Positions 8,892-16,344 of a stretch of DNA of 16,344 nucleotides are shown piece by piece. The first letter of the stretch is position 1. Each line of letters begins with the position of its first letter. Position numbers and translations under genes: made by a program. The notes under the pieces were generated by a model that was given only the letters and a program-made list of their open reading frames with translations, was not told the DNA's origin and made no database searches. The stretch is from Phytophthora quininea (taxonomy: Eukaryota > Oomycota > Peronosporomycetes > Peronosporales > Peronosporaceae): NCBI GenBank assembly GCA_011947345.1, contig JAAVTG010000769.1:1-16344 (forward strand), given 5' to 3'.

Positions 8892-10796
8892 ACATTCGCC
8901 GATGATACGTAGACGAAGCTTCAGCGAGTTGGGAACTACGAGCCGAGGAACATCATCCACTGGGGATTGGTACCATAACAGATCCTGAACCTCCGTGTAG
9001 TTCCTGTACTTCTTTCGCTGTTGCTTGGATTTCCGATGGTTCTCCATTTGCGCACGATCCCTGATGGCTGCCAAGATTGCACGTGTCTCGCGGTCCTTTG
9101 AGTATGCTGCTTTGATGTCCTTAACCAAATCGCTGTCCGTCGCCACCTCCGTTATCTCTAGCTGGAACGACGAGTTGTTGAAGCTTGTGACACTTAGATC
9201 ATGGAAGAACTTCGTCTCCGGTTGCAAGTCTGGTCGTCTGCTCAAGGCGTCAGCGATCCCATTCTTCGCGCCCGGAAGATGTGAGAATATCGGTTGATAC
9301 TCGGCGAGGATGTCGTACCAGCGTGCAAGATGTCGATTTGCCATCTTTTGCGTAAAGAGCCCCTCGAGACTCTTGTGGTCTGTTTCCACTATTGGTGGTT
9401 TGTCCAAGCAATATATCCGGAAAGCGGCAAGTGCGTGTACAATGGCCAAAAGTTCTTGCTGCTGTGTTGGATAATTCAATTCGGCTGACTTCATCTTCCG
9501 GCTGGTATAAGCGAGTGGTCGTTCCACGCCGTCAACAACTTGGAAGAGAACGCCTCCAACCGCAAACTTGCTTGCGTCCGTACGCAAGTGCATGGGCTGT
9601 GTGAAATCAGGCAAATGCAGCACTGGCGGGTTGCACAACCGCCGTTTCAGCTCTTTGAAGTTCTTCAGCTGCTCGTCGCTGAAGTGGATCTTTGCGTTAC
9701 GCTTGTTCGTTTTCTTTAATAGCGCGAACATGGTTGCTGTTAGCGAAGCGTACTCTGGACAAAATCGTTGGACGTAACCTGTCAAGCCTAGAAAGCTGTG
9801 AAGCTCCTCTTGGGTTCGTGGTACGGGCCAGTCCCTTATGGTCTGTACCTTATCGGGATCCATGCGTACGCCATTTCGTCCGACGAAATCTCCAAGACAA
9901 GGAATCTCGTCTGCGCAGAAGACACACTTGGAGAGCTTGACGTACAGCTTGTTGTCGCGTAAGATGTTTAACGTCTTTCGAATCGCTTCCAAGTGCTCTT
10001 CAATCTGCGGTGACTTCGTGAAGATGTAAATGTCGTCGTAGAACGACTTCGTGTTCTCCATCCCACGAAACATCTTTGAAGTCAAGCGATGCATTGTTGC
10101 TGGCGCGTTACAGACTCCCATGGGCAGCACAAGATACTCCCAGAGTCCGTTTGGTGCTTGAAATGCCGTGAACTTGATGTCCTCTTCTCGCATGCGAACT
10201 TGGTAATACGCTGACATCAAATCCATCGTCGAAAACCAGTATGCTCCCGCCATTGCGTCCAGGATGTCTTCTTTCCTTGTCATCGGGATACTTTGGCGGA
10301 TCGTGTTGGAATTCAAGTACCGATAGTCATGGACAATCCGCCATCCGACAGGCTTCCGGACACAGAACGTTGGCGCAGCATGTGGGCTGATACTTGGTCT
10401 GATGAGTTTCTTCTTCACCATATCTTCAACCCAGAGCACTATCTCGCGTTGTTGCTCCGGTGATTGTCGCCACTGTTGCCGATACATAGCGAGATTTGGG
10501 TCTTTCACGTCGATCCGGTGCTCGATCTCTCGCTTCTCTGGAAGACCCTCAGGAAGTTCGGGACGGAACACCGTGTCCTTATACTCCGTCAACAGGTCAA
10601 AAGCTGGATTCGACCGGAAGCTCTCCCAATCTGTTTCCAGGTAGCGTTGCGCTTTCGCTGTTCCGACATTGTCGGGTTGGTCACGCCGTTGCAGTGAGCG
10701 TGCGACGTTCTTTATCGTATCATTCGTCAGAACCAACATGAAGTCAGGTTCTTCTGGAGTCTTCGTCTTGATCCTCAAGAACTTCCGAAGTTTTTT
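8892..10796 (-). CDS. Reverse transcriptase-RNase H of gypsy pol
   Basis: A 1.9-kb unbroken stretch encoding RT and RNase H, which copy the element RNA into DNA and remove the RNA template. RT blocks include the entry HRIDVKDPNLAMYRQQWRQS, VGWRIVHDYRYLNSNT, FSTMDLMSAYYQV, PNGLWEYLVLPMGVCNAPAT and the catalytic FYDD box (codons at 10032-10043). The first position of that box is Phe instead of the usual Tyr. LGLTGYVQRFCPEYA and the tether follow. RNase H has LRTDASKFAVGGVLFQ, TQQQELLAIVHAL and ETDHKSL, giving the expected D-E-D residues. Downstream is HLPGAKNGIADALSR. The frame to the protease is broken at the T6 run 10791-10796, and to the integrase at 8873-8876. Codons and residues otherwise look intact. 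Confidence 0.95.
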
Positions 10797-11724
10797 CGCG
10801 TGATGAATTTGGTCTGCACACCGTTATCATCGACAACACCCATCATAAACATCTTGTCTACGACGGTGTCTTTTCCCGGACGTTGCTGCTTTCCGCACGC
10901 ACTACGTCCTTATCCGAAGACGACTTCGTGCTGTCTTCTCGTGTCGGACCTCTGCCGACTGAAGCTTCTTGTTGTTGTTCGCAAACAACACTTGGGGCGC
11001 TACTCAACGCAGCTTCGCGAACAAGATTGTCAGGTGACTTCACATCCGTTTCCAGCGCGGCGCCTCGACAGGAATCGGGTCTTTTCGCCGATAGACCTTT
11101 CGCCCCGACAGATCTCCGAAGCCCGGAGGCATTCACCGGTCCGCCTTCCTCGATCGGTACACTGACCTCGATTGCTCGCTTGACTCGCTGAGTCTCTATT
11201 GTTGTTCCTTCGATCCTGCGACTTCTCCAGTTGATCTTCGGCTGCGTGTCCTCGAAGAACGGAATCCCAAGGATGCAGTCGAATTCGTCCGGGATATCAT
11301 AGACAACCGCGACGCACCTGTACGCCTTGTCCAATCCCGCTGCCATGATATACAGCAGCAACACTTCCAGTGCTGCCTCGACGATTTGATTATCTCCAAG
11401 TTTGACACGAATATTCTTGTCATCGAACTTGGTGGTCTGGAGCTGGTGCTCGTTGACCCATTTTCGCGACACATAGAGTGTGGTGGCACCGCTATCTAGC
11501 AACATGCTTCGTGTCTTGATGCACGTGTTGTTCACGGTGATTTCTCCCGATACAGTGAACAGTGGGCGCGACTTGTATACCAGAGGGTTTTCGCACAGAA
11601 GGTTGAGGCTGATATTCTCCAGCTTAACGGTTCCGGCTACTTTCTCGACCACGCCAGGACCCTCGCTCACTGACGTGGTTTGTCGTTTCCCTGTTTGGCT
11701 TGTTCCTTCTTCCAAGCGAAGCAA
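10797..11724 (-). CDS. Aspartic protease (retropepsin) region of gypsy pol
   Basis: This region encodes the retropepsin-type aspartic protease that matures gag-pol. The catalytic motif LLDSGATTLYVS has its Asp in the DSGAT box at 11482-11496, and the second landmark FDCILGIPFFED follows about 75 residues later, as is usual. A Ser/Glu/Lys-rich linker leads toward RT. The frame (11724 to 10858) overlaps the gag C-terminus, whose stop is at 11667-11669, so expression of pol would need ribosomal frameshifting or a similar bypass at the overlap. A one-base break near 10875-10880 separates this frame from the KDTVVDKMFMMGV segment that continues to RT. Confidence 0.88.
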
Positions 11725-12483
11725 TCAGCCTTAATATGGCCGGGTTTCTTGCAGAAGAAGCACGTGCGGCTCTCGCCATCTTTAGACTTCGAACTCGCTT
11801 TGAAACGGCCTTTGCCACGGAGGGTTTGCTCTTTGAGCGTTTCCCTGGAGCTGAGCTGCGGTTGCTTGGAGTTTTCGTCTTGTCTTGGTGAACTTGACGG
11901 TCACGTGCTTCTTCTACGAAGTGGGTGACCTCGTACTTGACCGCGAGATCCATGGCGCCACTCAGCGTTTCAGGATTCTCAAGTTTGACGTAGCTGCGCG
12001 TGCGGGGCTTCAGCCCGTTTGCATAACACAGTACTTGATCAAGAACGCTCATTCCTTCGACACGGAAGATGAGAGCAGAGTACTCGCCGTTGTACGTCTC
12101 GATGTCCGCCGTTTGCTTGAGACGCTGGAGTTTCTCTCGCAGCACCGACTGGTAGTTCGACGCCTCGAAGTGTTGGAGCACATGCTCACGGAAAATCCCC
12201 CACGTGTGCTCCCCACTCGGTGTCGTCGACGACCAGCGGAGAAACCAGCCGGACGCCGGCTTCTCCATCGCTGATCCTGCGATGCCTGGCAGGCGGGCGC
12301 TCTCGTTTTCAATTGCGATGCCGTTGATCCGGCACGCGTTCTCCACTTGGAACAGCCACTCCCTCACGTCTTCCCCTCGCTTCCCGTGAACTTGGGCAAT
12401 TGGCTTGGAACTCTTGAGCGGTCCGCCATCGCCTGGTTGAGTCGATCGATCTCAGCACGAAGCTGGGCATTCGTGGGAGGCAT
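11667..12483 (-). CDS. Gag polyprotein with CCHC zinc knuckle
   Basis: Gag forms the virus-like particle and binds element RNA. The start is ATG at 12483 (MPPTNAQLRAEIDRLNQAM). The capsid core includes REWLFQVENACRI, HTWGIFREHVLQHFE and DIETYNGEYSALIFRV, a typical retrotransposon gag pattern. A basic region leads to the zinc knuckle CFFCKKPGHIKADC at 11721-11762 (C-x2-C-x4-H-x4-C), and the stop is at 11667-11669. The frame breaks at a four-base run at 12373-12376 and at T3 11840-11842 (plus-strand coordinates). The C-terminal part overlaps the protease frame by about 55 bases. Length, about 270 residues, is normal for a gypsy gag. Confidence 0.85.
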
Positions 12484-12592
12484 GGGCGTCAAAGGGGCTG
12501 GGACCAACAAGTGCTACCAGTTTATCAGGTTCGGAGATCTGTGGGGAGGGCGGCCAAATACAAGAGTGCCGTCCCCCAGCAGTTCAGGCGGA
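12484..12592 (-). other. Retrotransposon leader between 5' LTR and gag
   Basis: This 109-bp untranslated leader should contain the primer-binding site for a host tRNA. No TGG-starting tRNA complement directly abuts the LTR. A TGGGGGACG stretch about 15 bases in, and a TGGTAGCAC stretch further on, are weak candidates only. Confidence 0.4.
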
Positions 12593-12697
12593 TGGAGGCC
12601 ACGTGGCCTCCACAGCTGCCCTACGTCTGCTGTTATATTAAAAATACTATACTATACAATTCCTAGACATTTAAATCCTTTCCTCTGATTGGATACA
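12593..12697 (-). repeat. 5' LTR of the gypsy element
   Basis: This 105-bp copy of the LTR drives transcription toward gag. The inverted CCAAT box is at 12688-12692, the A/T-rich core promoter-like tract lies near 12636-12659, and the terminal palindrome is at 12593-12612. Its right edge abuts lon coding sequence with no spacer. Confidence 0.93.
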
Positions 12698-13745
12698 CAG
12701 ACAGTGTGAACGAAGTGGTGGAGGACGAACTCAACAAGATGTCGATGCTGGAGAAGAACTCGTCCGAGTTTAACGTCACGCGTAACTATCTGGACTGGCT
12801 GACGCAGCTTCCATGGGGCAAATCGACCGAGGAGAACTTTGATCTGGCCAAGGCGAAGCAGATTCTGGACGAGGACCACTACGGACTGAAGGACATTAAG
12901 GAGCGTATCTTAGAGTTTATCGCCGTGTCCAAACTGAAGGGAGACGTTCAGGGCAAGATCTTGTGCTTCGTGGGTCCGCCTGGAGTTGGTAAGACGAGTA
13001 TCGGCAAGTCGATCGCCCGGTCATTGAACCGCGAGTTCTACCGCTTCTCGGTGGGCGGTTTGAGCGACGTTGCAGAGATTAAGGGCCATCGTCGCACATA
13101 CGTCGGTGCCATGCCAGGTAAGATTATTCAGTGCCTGAAGTCCACGCAGAGCTCAAACCCACTCATTCTCATCGATGAGATCGACAAGCTGGGGCGTGGA
13201 TACCAAGGAGACCCGGCTTCAGCGCTCCTTGAGCTTCTGGACCCCTCACAGAACAATGGGTTTGTCGATCACTATATGGATGTGCCCGTAGACCTCTCGC
13301 GCGTTCTCTTCATTTGTACAGCTAACGTGACCGACACAATCCCTGGTCCGCTGCTTGATCGAATGGAAGTCTTGCGTCTGTCGGGCTACGACTCGCCGGA
13401 GAAGCTTGCCATTGCGAAGGAATACCTTGTCCCCAAGGCGCGAGAGCGTACCGGACTCCAGGAGGCTGAAACCACGCCTGAGTCGCTTGGCTTGACGGAC
13501 GAGGCAATCTTGGCATTGGTGAAGCAGTATTGCCGTGAAAGCGGCGTCCGAAACGGAAAACACGTGGAGAAGGTGTTCCGTAAGGTTGCGCTGGAGGTTG
13601 TCGAAGACATTGAGCGTGCCAAGGCAGGCGAGTCACAAGAAGCTGGCGAAACTACCGATGCCAAGGAGGTATCCTCTGATGAAGACCGCTTCCTGATCAC
13701 GCCGGACAAGCTGTCGAAATATGTTGGCAAGCCGATCTTCACCTC

Positions 13746-13808
13746 GTACGTGATTTATCTCATACTATCTGCATTGCTATCGTCAACTAATTGCTGCTGT
13801 CTTTCTAG
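13746..13808 (+). other. Intron 1 of the lon fragment
   Basis: GTACGTG at the donor, CTTTCTAG at the acceptor and a CAACTAAT branch-like site 22 bases before the end. Removing 63 bp joins IFTS to [10 protein letters not shown] without an insertion, matching the uninterrupted alignment expected for Lon. Because its length is a multiple of three and it lacks an in-frame stop, it can be mistaken for a 21-residue hydrophobic insert. Confidence 0.85.
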
Positions 13809-14144
13809 TGACCGCATGTTCGACAAGCAATTCCCAGGCGTTGTGATGGGACTTGCTTGGACGGCGATGGGCGGTGCGTCGTTGTACATCGAAACGACCA
13901 AGGTGGAGACCAAGGCAGACCGCTCGGGGTTGATCACCACGGGTCAGATGGGCTCTGTCATGGAGGAGAGCACTAAGATTGCACACACTTACGCTCGTAG
14001 CAAGTTGCATCAAATCGACCCAGACAGCAAGTTTTTCGAGGAGAACGAGGTGCACTTGCATGTGCCTGAAGGAGCCACACCAAAAGACGGCCCATCAGCT
14101 GGCTGCACGATGGTGACGGCTCTGCTGTCGCTGGCTCTGGATAA

Positions 14145-14209
14145 GTACGTTATGGGATATCTTGGCCTGGAATCTGTTTATATTTCTAACAATTTGCGTC
14201 TTGTTACAG
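14145..14209 (+). other. Intron 2 of the lon fragment
   Basis: GTACGTT donor, TTGTTACAG acceptor and a TTCTAAC branch-like site near 14184-14190. Splicing joins LSLALDK to [10 protein letters not shown], the expected continuity of the Lon protease domain. Unspliced reading stops at the TAA at 14215-14217. Confidence 0.85.
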
Positions 14210-14447
14210 AACCGTAAAGCCCGACCTCGCCATGACAGGAGTTGTCGCTTGTGGGCAAGGTCCTTCCTGTTGGCGGCATCAAGGAGAAGACGATTGCAGC
14301 TAAGCGGTCGGGTGTGAAGACCTCATCTTACCGCTTGGTAACAAGCGTGACTTTGACGAGCTAGAGGAATACCTGCGCGAAGATCTGGATGTGCACTTCG
14401 CCGACTACTATGACGACGTGTACAAGGTGGCCTTCGAGCAGGCGTAG

Positions 14448-14571
14448 ACGGTAATGCACCAGTCCATCGCATGTAAAATGTGGGAATTAGTAGAGGGAAA
14501 TACACGTTCCTTGGTTGGGATCTCGCAGGACGCTTTGGATTAATTCAGTTCGTGAAGGGACACTCGAGACC
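14448..14571. promoter_or_regulatory. Intergenic region upstream of the thioesterase gene
   Basis: The 124 bp between the lon stop and the THEM6-like ATG must hold the 3' end of lon and the promoter of the next gene. No strong initiator match was found. The compact spacing is typical of oomycete housekeeping genes. Confidence 0.4.
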
Positions 14572-15304
14572 ATGCTGCGGATGTTATGGAATATTGCTTC
14601 GGGTCTAGTGCATAAAGCTTTACACCCGAAATTTTGGTCAGAAATGGCAGGGCTCCACTTTCCTGCAGTCTGGAGAGCTCGATCCGGTTTCTTGGACTGC
14701 GACGTCAACTTGCACCTCAACAACTCGTCCTACTTGTTCAGCATGGAACTCGCTCGCTGGCATTTCGTCGCGTAAGATACTTCTATTATTTTATTTTATT
14801 TATTGAACTCTGACATGTTGAGTTCTGCTTTTGCCAGGTCTACTGGCATCCTGTGGCAAGCGTTGAAGCATCGACGGATGTTCTTGGCAGCTTCTCAAGC
14901 GATTCGGTACCGCCACGCGATTTCTCCGTTCAAGCCTACGAGATCCGCACACAAATGGTGTACTGGGACGGTCACTGGATCTACTTTCTCCACCAATTTC
15001 AATGCCCAGCCACCGGTAAACAGTTTGCTGAAGGATTATGTCGAGTCATGGTCAAGCAGAAAGGTGAAATGGTGTCGTTTGAGAAGATGATTGCAGAAGT
15101 TCACGACGGACCGATTCCGTCCCGACCATCCGAAGTCCCGGACGTTGTCAAAGGCTTCTTGGATTGGGATGCAGCTAGTCGATCCAGTATGGAAGCTGCT
15201 GATGGTATCACGAAACAAAGAAGAATTCCGAGACAAAGAAACCCGACAAATTGGTGGCTCGAATTTGGGAAGAGATGCAGCGCTCTATGAACCGACCGTA
15301 TTGA
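14572..15304 (+). CDS. THEM6-like thioesterase (hotdog fold), one intron
   Basis: A probable acyl-CoA thioesterase-like protein of the THEM6 (4HBT/hotdog) group, about 220 residues. ATG 14572 opens an N-terminal helical segment, then VWRARSGFLDCDVNLHLNN followed by SSYLFSMELARWHF. The D-x-N-x-H-x-NN-S-Y pattern is the family signature that leads into the long hotdog helix. A 66-bp intron (14772-14837) follows. Exon 2 has ILWQALKHRRMFLAASQAI and RYRHAISPF, then in another frame RTQMVYWDGHWIYFLHQF, and finally the C-terminal KPDKLVARIWEEMQRSMN ending at TGA 15302-15304. One-base breaks lie near 14934-14935 and in the AAA at 15217-15219. The family is poorly characterised biochemically; lipid-thioester hydrolysis is inferred from the fold. 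Either a recent pseudogene or an intact gene with sequence errors; the retained residues favour the latter. Confidence 0.8.
14772..14837 (+). other. Intron of the THEM6-like gene
   Basis: GTAAGATA donor, TTTTGCCAG acceptor, T-rich interior and a CTGAC branch-like site near 14807-14811. Splicing joins ELARWHFVA to STGILWQAL in a phase consistent with both exons. Confidence 0.85.
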
Positions 15305-15717
15305 GCCGTTGTTCATTTAGCTCTTGCCGAGTGCTGAAGACACGACTTGAACTCGCTGCAAATTGAACGTACCAGGCCGGAGTCTCCGAATCCGTTCAGG
15401 TCTTTCCCATTCATTACCCACGCGTTGAAATCGATGCTTTTCTTTTTCCGGGTCGTTCTGCATTGGCCTGAGGAGCTGTTGACTCCTTGTTTTTCTTTCC
15501 TACTGGTGCTGGCCTGACTTTCACCAGACCATATCGTCGAGTCTGAGACCGCGCAGGAATTTCTTGTACCTCGGTGGAAATACCACCATCAGCTGTCGAG
15601 CGACAGCAAAGCCGTCGACGACCGATTTCGATGTTACTCATCAGGCACCAGTGACCCTCTTCCATGGGTGGCTTCAAATCCTAGAATATATTGTTAACGC
15701 TACGTTTGTGGCCGCGC

Positions 15718-15748
15718 AAGCTAAACCATCTTGGGAATGGTTTAGCTT
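15718..15748. repeat. 12-bp perfect inverted repeat (hairpin)
   Basis: AAGCTAAACCAT at 15718-15729 and its exact reverse complement at 15737-15748 are separated by the 7-base loop CTTGGGA. It lies about 85 bp upstream of the effector initiator. It could bind a dimeric factor or form a stem-loop; no known oomycete element is recognised. Confidence 0.8.
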
Positions 15749-15830
15749 ACGAGACCGACCGCAGTGGCGTATCACCGTCAAGCGATGTTCATGCAGAGCA
15801 ATAGACGTGCTCTGCTGCCAGATCTACACT

Positions 15831-15846
15831 TCATTCTCCAACTTCC
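15831..15846 (+). promoter_or_regulatory. Oomycete initiator-type core promoter
   Basis: TCATTCTCCAACTTCC matches the oomycete Inr consensus (TCA-Y-T-Y-Y-N-C-A followed by pyrimidines), continuing into a pyrimidine/AC-rich flanking stretch. It sits 50 bp upstream of the effector ATG at 15881, the usual spacing for short oomycete 5' leaders. Confidence 0.6.
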
Positions 15847-15880
15847 TCTTCACCTCTCGAGTTCTCCTCACCCGACACCC

Positions 15881-16344
15881 ATGAGGTCTCGTACTTGCTG
15901 GTTACCATTGCAGCGGGTTTCGTCGCCAACGGTGATGTCGTCTCGTGGGCTCTTGCCAACACTAACATCGTGCTGCTGCTACTGACGGTATTTCCTGCGT
16001 GGTGCCGTCCAGAACGCCGACAACAAGTTTTAACGTAGACTTGAGGTCGACGACGACAACGACGACGCCTGGGAAACGGAGAAGAGTGCCGCCGCCGCCC
16101 ACGACAACGCCAAAACAGAGGAGAGCGCCACCGACGATGATGCCGATGAAGAAGAGAGAATTTCGCTTCCGCTATGAAAAACCTGTCCAAACAACTCAGC
16201 TCGAAGCAGACAGATGAAGAAGTCTTGTACCAACTCTCGCTGCACGGAATGAACCGCGACTTCGTGTTCAAGGACTGGGTGAGAACGGGCAAAAACATGG
16301 ACTACGTCAACGACCGCTTCGGGGACTCGATCTTGCCGGCGCTA
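15881..16344 (+). CDS. RxLR/dEER-type secreted effector, broken and 3'-partial
   Basis: This looks like a Phytophthora host-targeted effector gene, secreted and then acting inside plant cells. Starting at ATG 15881, an overlapping frame from 15886 gives a hydrophobic segment (VSYLLVTIAAGF) with the composition of a signal peptide. An FLRG stretch at 15992-16003 lies where the RxLR motif belongs, although the first Arg is offset (RYFLR). After an acidic linker an Asp/Glu-rich DEEER at 16145-16159 matches the dEER motif. A helical C-terminal region follows from 16174 in another frame, with a FKDW segment reminiscent of WY-type effector modules, and runs off the window. The breaks are a frame change near 15884-15886, another between about 15970 and 15992, an in-frame TAA at 16031-16033, and a frame change near 16171-16173. 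Whether these are real or sequence errors is unresolved. The upstream initiator and transposon-rich setting fit the effector gene class. Confidence 0.7.

Larger units (their letters stand above)
5954..12697 (-). mobile_element. Chromodomain Ty3/gypsy LTR retrotransposon (chromovirus type)
   Basis: A 6.7-kb element on the minus strand. Two 105-bp LTRs (5954-6058 and 12593-12697) read TG...CA in element orientation and differ at a single position (A at 5983 versus T at 12622). Order along the element: 5' LTR (right), leader, gag with zinc knuckle, aspartic protease, RT, RNase H, integrase, chromodomain, antisense cargo ORF, purine tract, 3' LTR (left). The PR-RT-RH-INT order defines Ty3/gypsy, and the chromodomain after the integrase marks the chromovirus branch. 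Near-identical LTRs imply recent insertion. The gag-pol frames nonetheless contain about seven single-base breaks and no other stop codons. No 5-bp target-site duplication is present: left flank CTGGA (5949-5953), right flank CAGAC (12698-12702). The right flank is the interior of a lon gene. Confidence 0.92.
12698..14447 (+). pseudogene. Lon protease (mitochondrial type), N-terminally truncated
   Basis: Lon is an ATP-dependent AAA+ serine protease that degrades damaged matrix proteins. The frame begins at the LTR edge with [19 protein letters not shown], so the substrate-binding N-terminal domain and any targeting peptide (several hundred residues) are absent. Present are Walker A GPPGVGKT (12973-12996), Walker [10 protein letters not shown] (near 13162-13188), the [14 protein letters not shown] loop and sensor-region ESGVRN. 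The protease domain has PKDGPSAG (catalytic Ser codon 14095-14097) and GGIKEK (catalytic Lys codon 14287-14289). Two GT-AG introns interrupt it, 13746-13808 (63 bp) and 14145-14209 (65 bp). After the second intron a two-base change near 14238-14243 and a one-base change at 14321-14322 break and then restore the frame. The end EEYLREDLDVHF...FEQA plus TAG is normal. Eukaryotic PIM1/LONP1-like residues are well conserved, so decay is recent or apparent. Confidence 0.9.
15305..15880. other. Intergenic region upstream of effector gene
   Basis: 575 bp with no confident gene. A minus-strand frame of about 83 codons from an ATG near 15665 down to 15414 ends in a Lys/Arg-rich stretch (VGKKNKESTAPQ...KRKAS). 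It has no recognisable domain and may be spurious. The interval also holds a perfect hairpin (15718-15748) and an initiator motif (15831-15846). Confidence 0.45.

Noticed and set aside
12560..12592. tRNA primer-binding site directly after the 5' LTR
   Set aside because: The first bases after the LTR do not begin with TGG, and no tRNA 3' end complement could be matched with confidence.
13746..13808. A 21-residue hydrophobic insert in Lon
   Set aside because: It has exact GT...AG borders and a branch-like site, and Lon proteins are continuous at this point, so it is an intron.
1..16344. CRISPR arrays, rRNA or tRNA genes, prokaryotic operons
   Set aside because: No regularly spaced repeats, cloverleaf or rRNA-like segments were seen. 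Spliceosomal introns and eukaryotic transposons show this is a eukaryotic nuclear sequence.

Overview
The window looks like a transposon-rich stretch of a Phytophthora-like oomycete nuclear genome. This rests on several observations: short GT-AG introns of 63-66 bp with CTAAC/CTAAT-like branch sites, an oomycete-type initiator motif, a secreted RxLR/dEER-type effector gene at the right edge, a mitochondrial-type Lon protease gene, and a chromodomain Ty3/gypsy element. I ran no database search; all family names come from motif recognition.

Layout. 1-653: 3' end of a dead LINE reverse transcriptase ORF (+). About 826-1860: decayed pogo/Tigger-type DDE transposase (+). About 1890-2040: short A/T-rich stretch with a 10-bp inverted repeat. 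2078-4554: hAT transposase (+) with a BED finger and C-terminal dimerisation region, split by single-base run-length changes. 4623-5802: unidentified broken gene (-). 5954-12697: a nearly complete chromodomain Ty3/gypsy retrotransposon on the minus strand. It has 105-bp LTRs differing at one base, gag, protease, RT-RNase H, integrase and chromodomain, plus an unusual antisense (+) cargo ORF between the pol end and the 3' LTR. 12698-14447: lon gene (+) beginning abruptly at the LTR, with the N-terminal half absent. 14572-15304: THEM6-like hotdog thioesterase (+) with one intron. 15305-15880: mostly non-coding, with a perfect 12-bp hairpin and a core promoter. 15881-16344: RxLR-type effector (+), broken and running off the window.

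The features that best repay a second look are these. (1) The retrotransposon's antisense ORF has a Cys/His/Asp arrangement resembling a cysteine peptidase. (2) Nearly every coding unit, including the young retrotransposon and two housekeeping genes, carries single-base frame breaks that sit mostly at homopolymer runs, which points to sequencing or assembly error rather than decay. (3) The lon gene is cut off exactly at the LTR with no target-site duplication, implying a rearrangement or a mis-join. (4) Each LTR ends in a perfect 20-bp palindrome centred on CACGTG.

Together this is a typical gene-sparse effector compartment: housekeeping genes (lon, thioesterase) and an effector gene embedded among relics of four transposon classes (LINE, pogo/Tigger, hAT, chromodomain gypsy).
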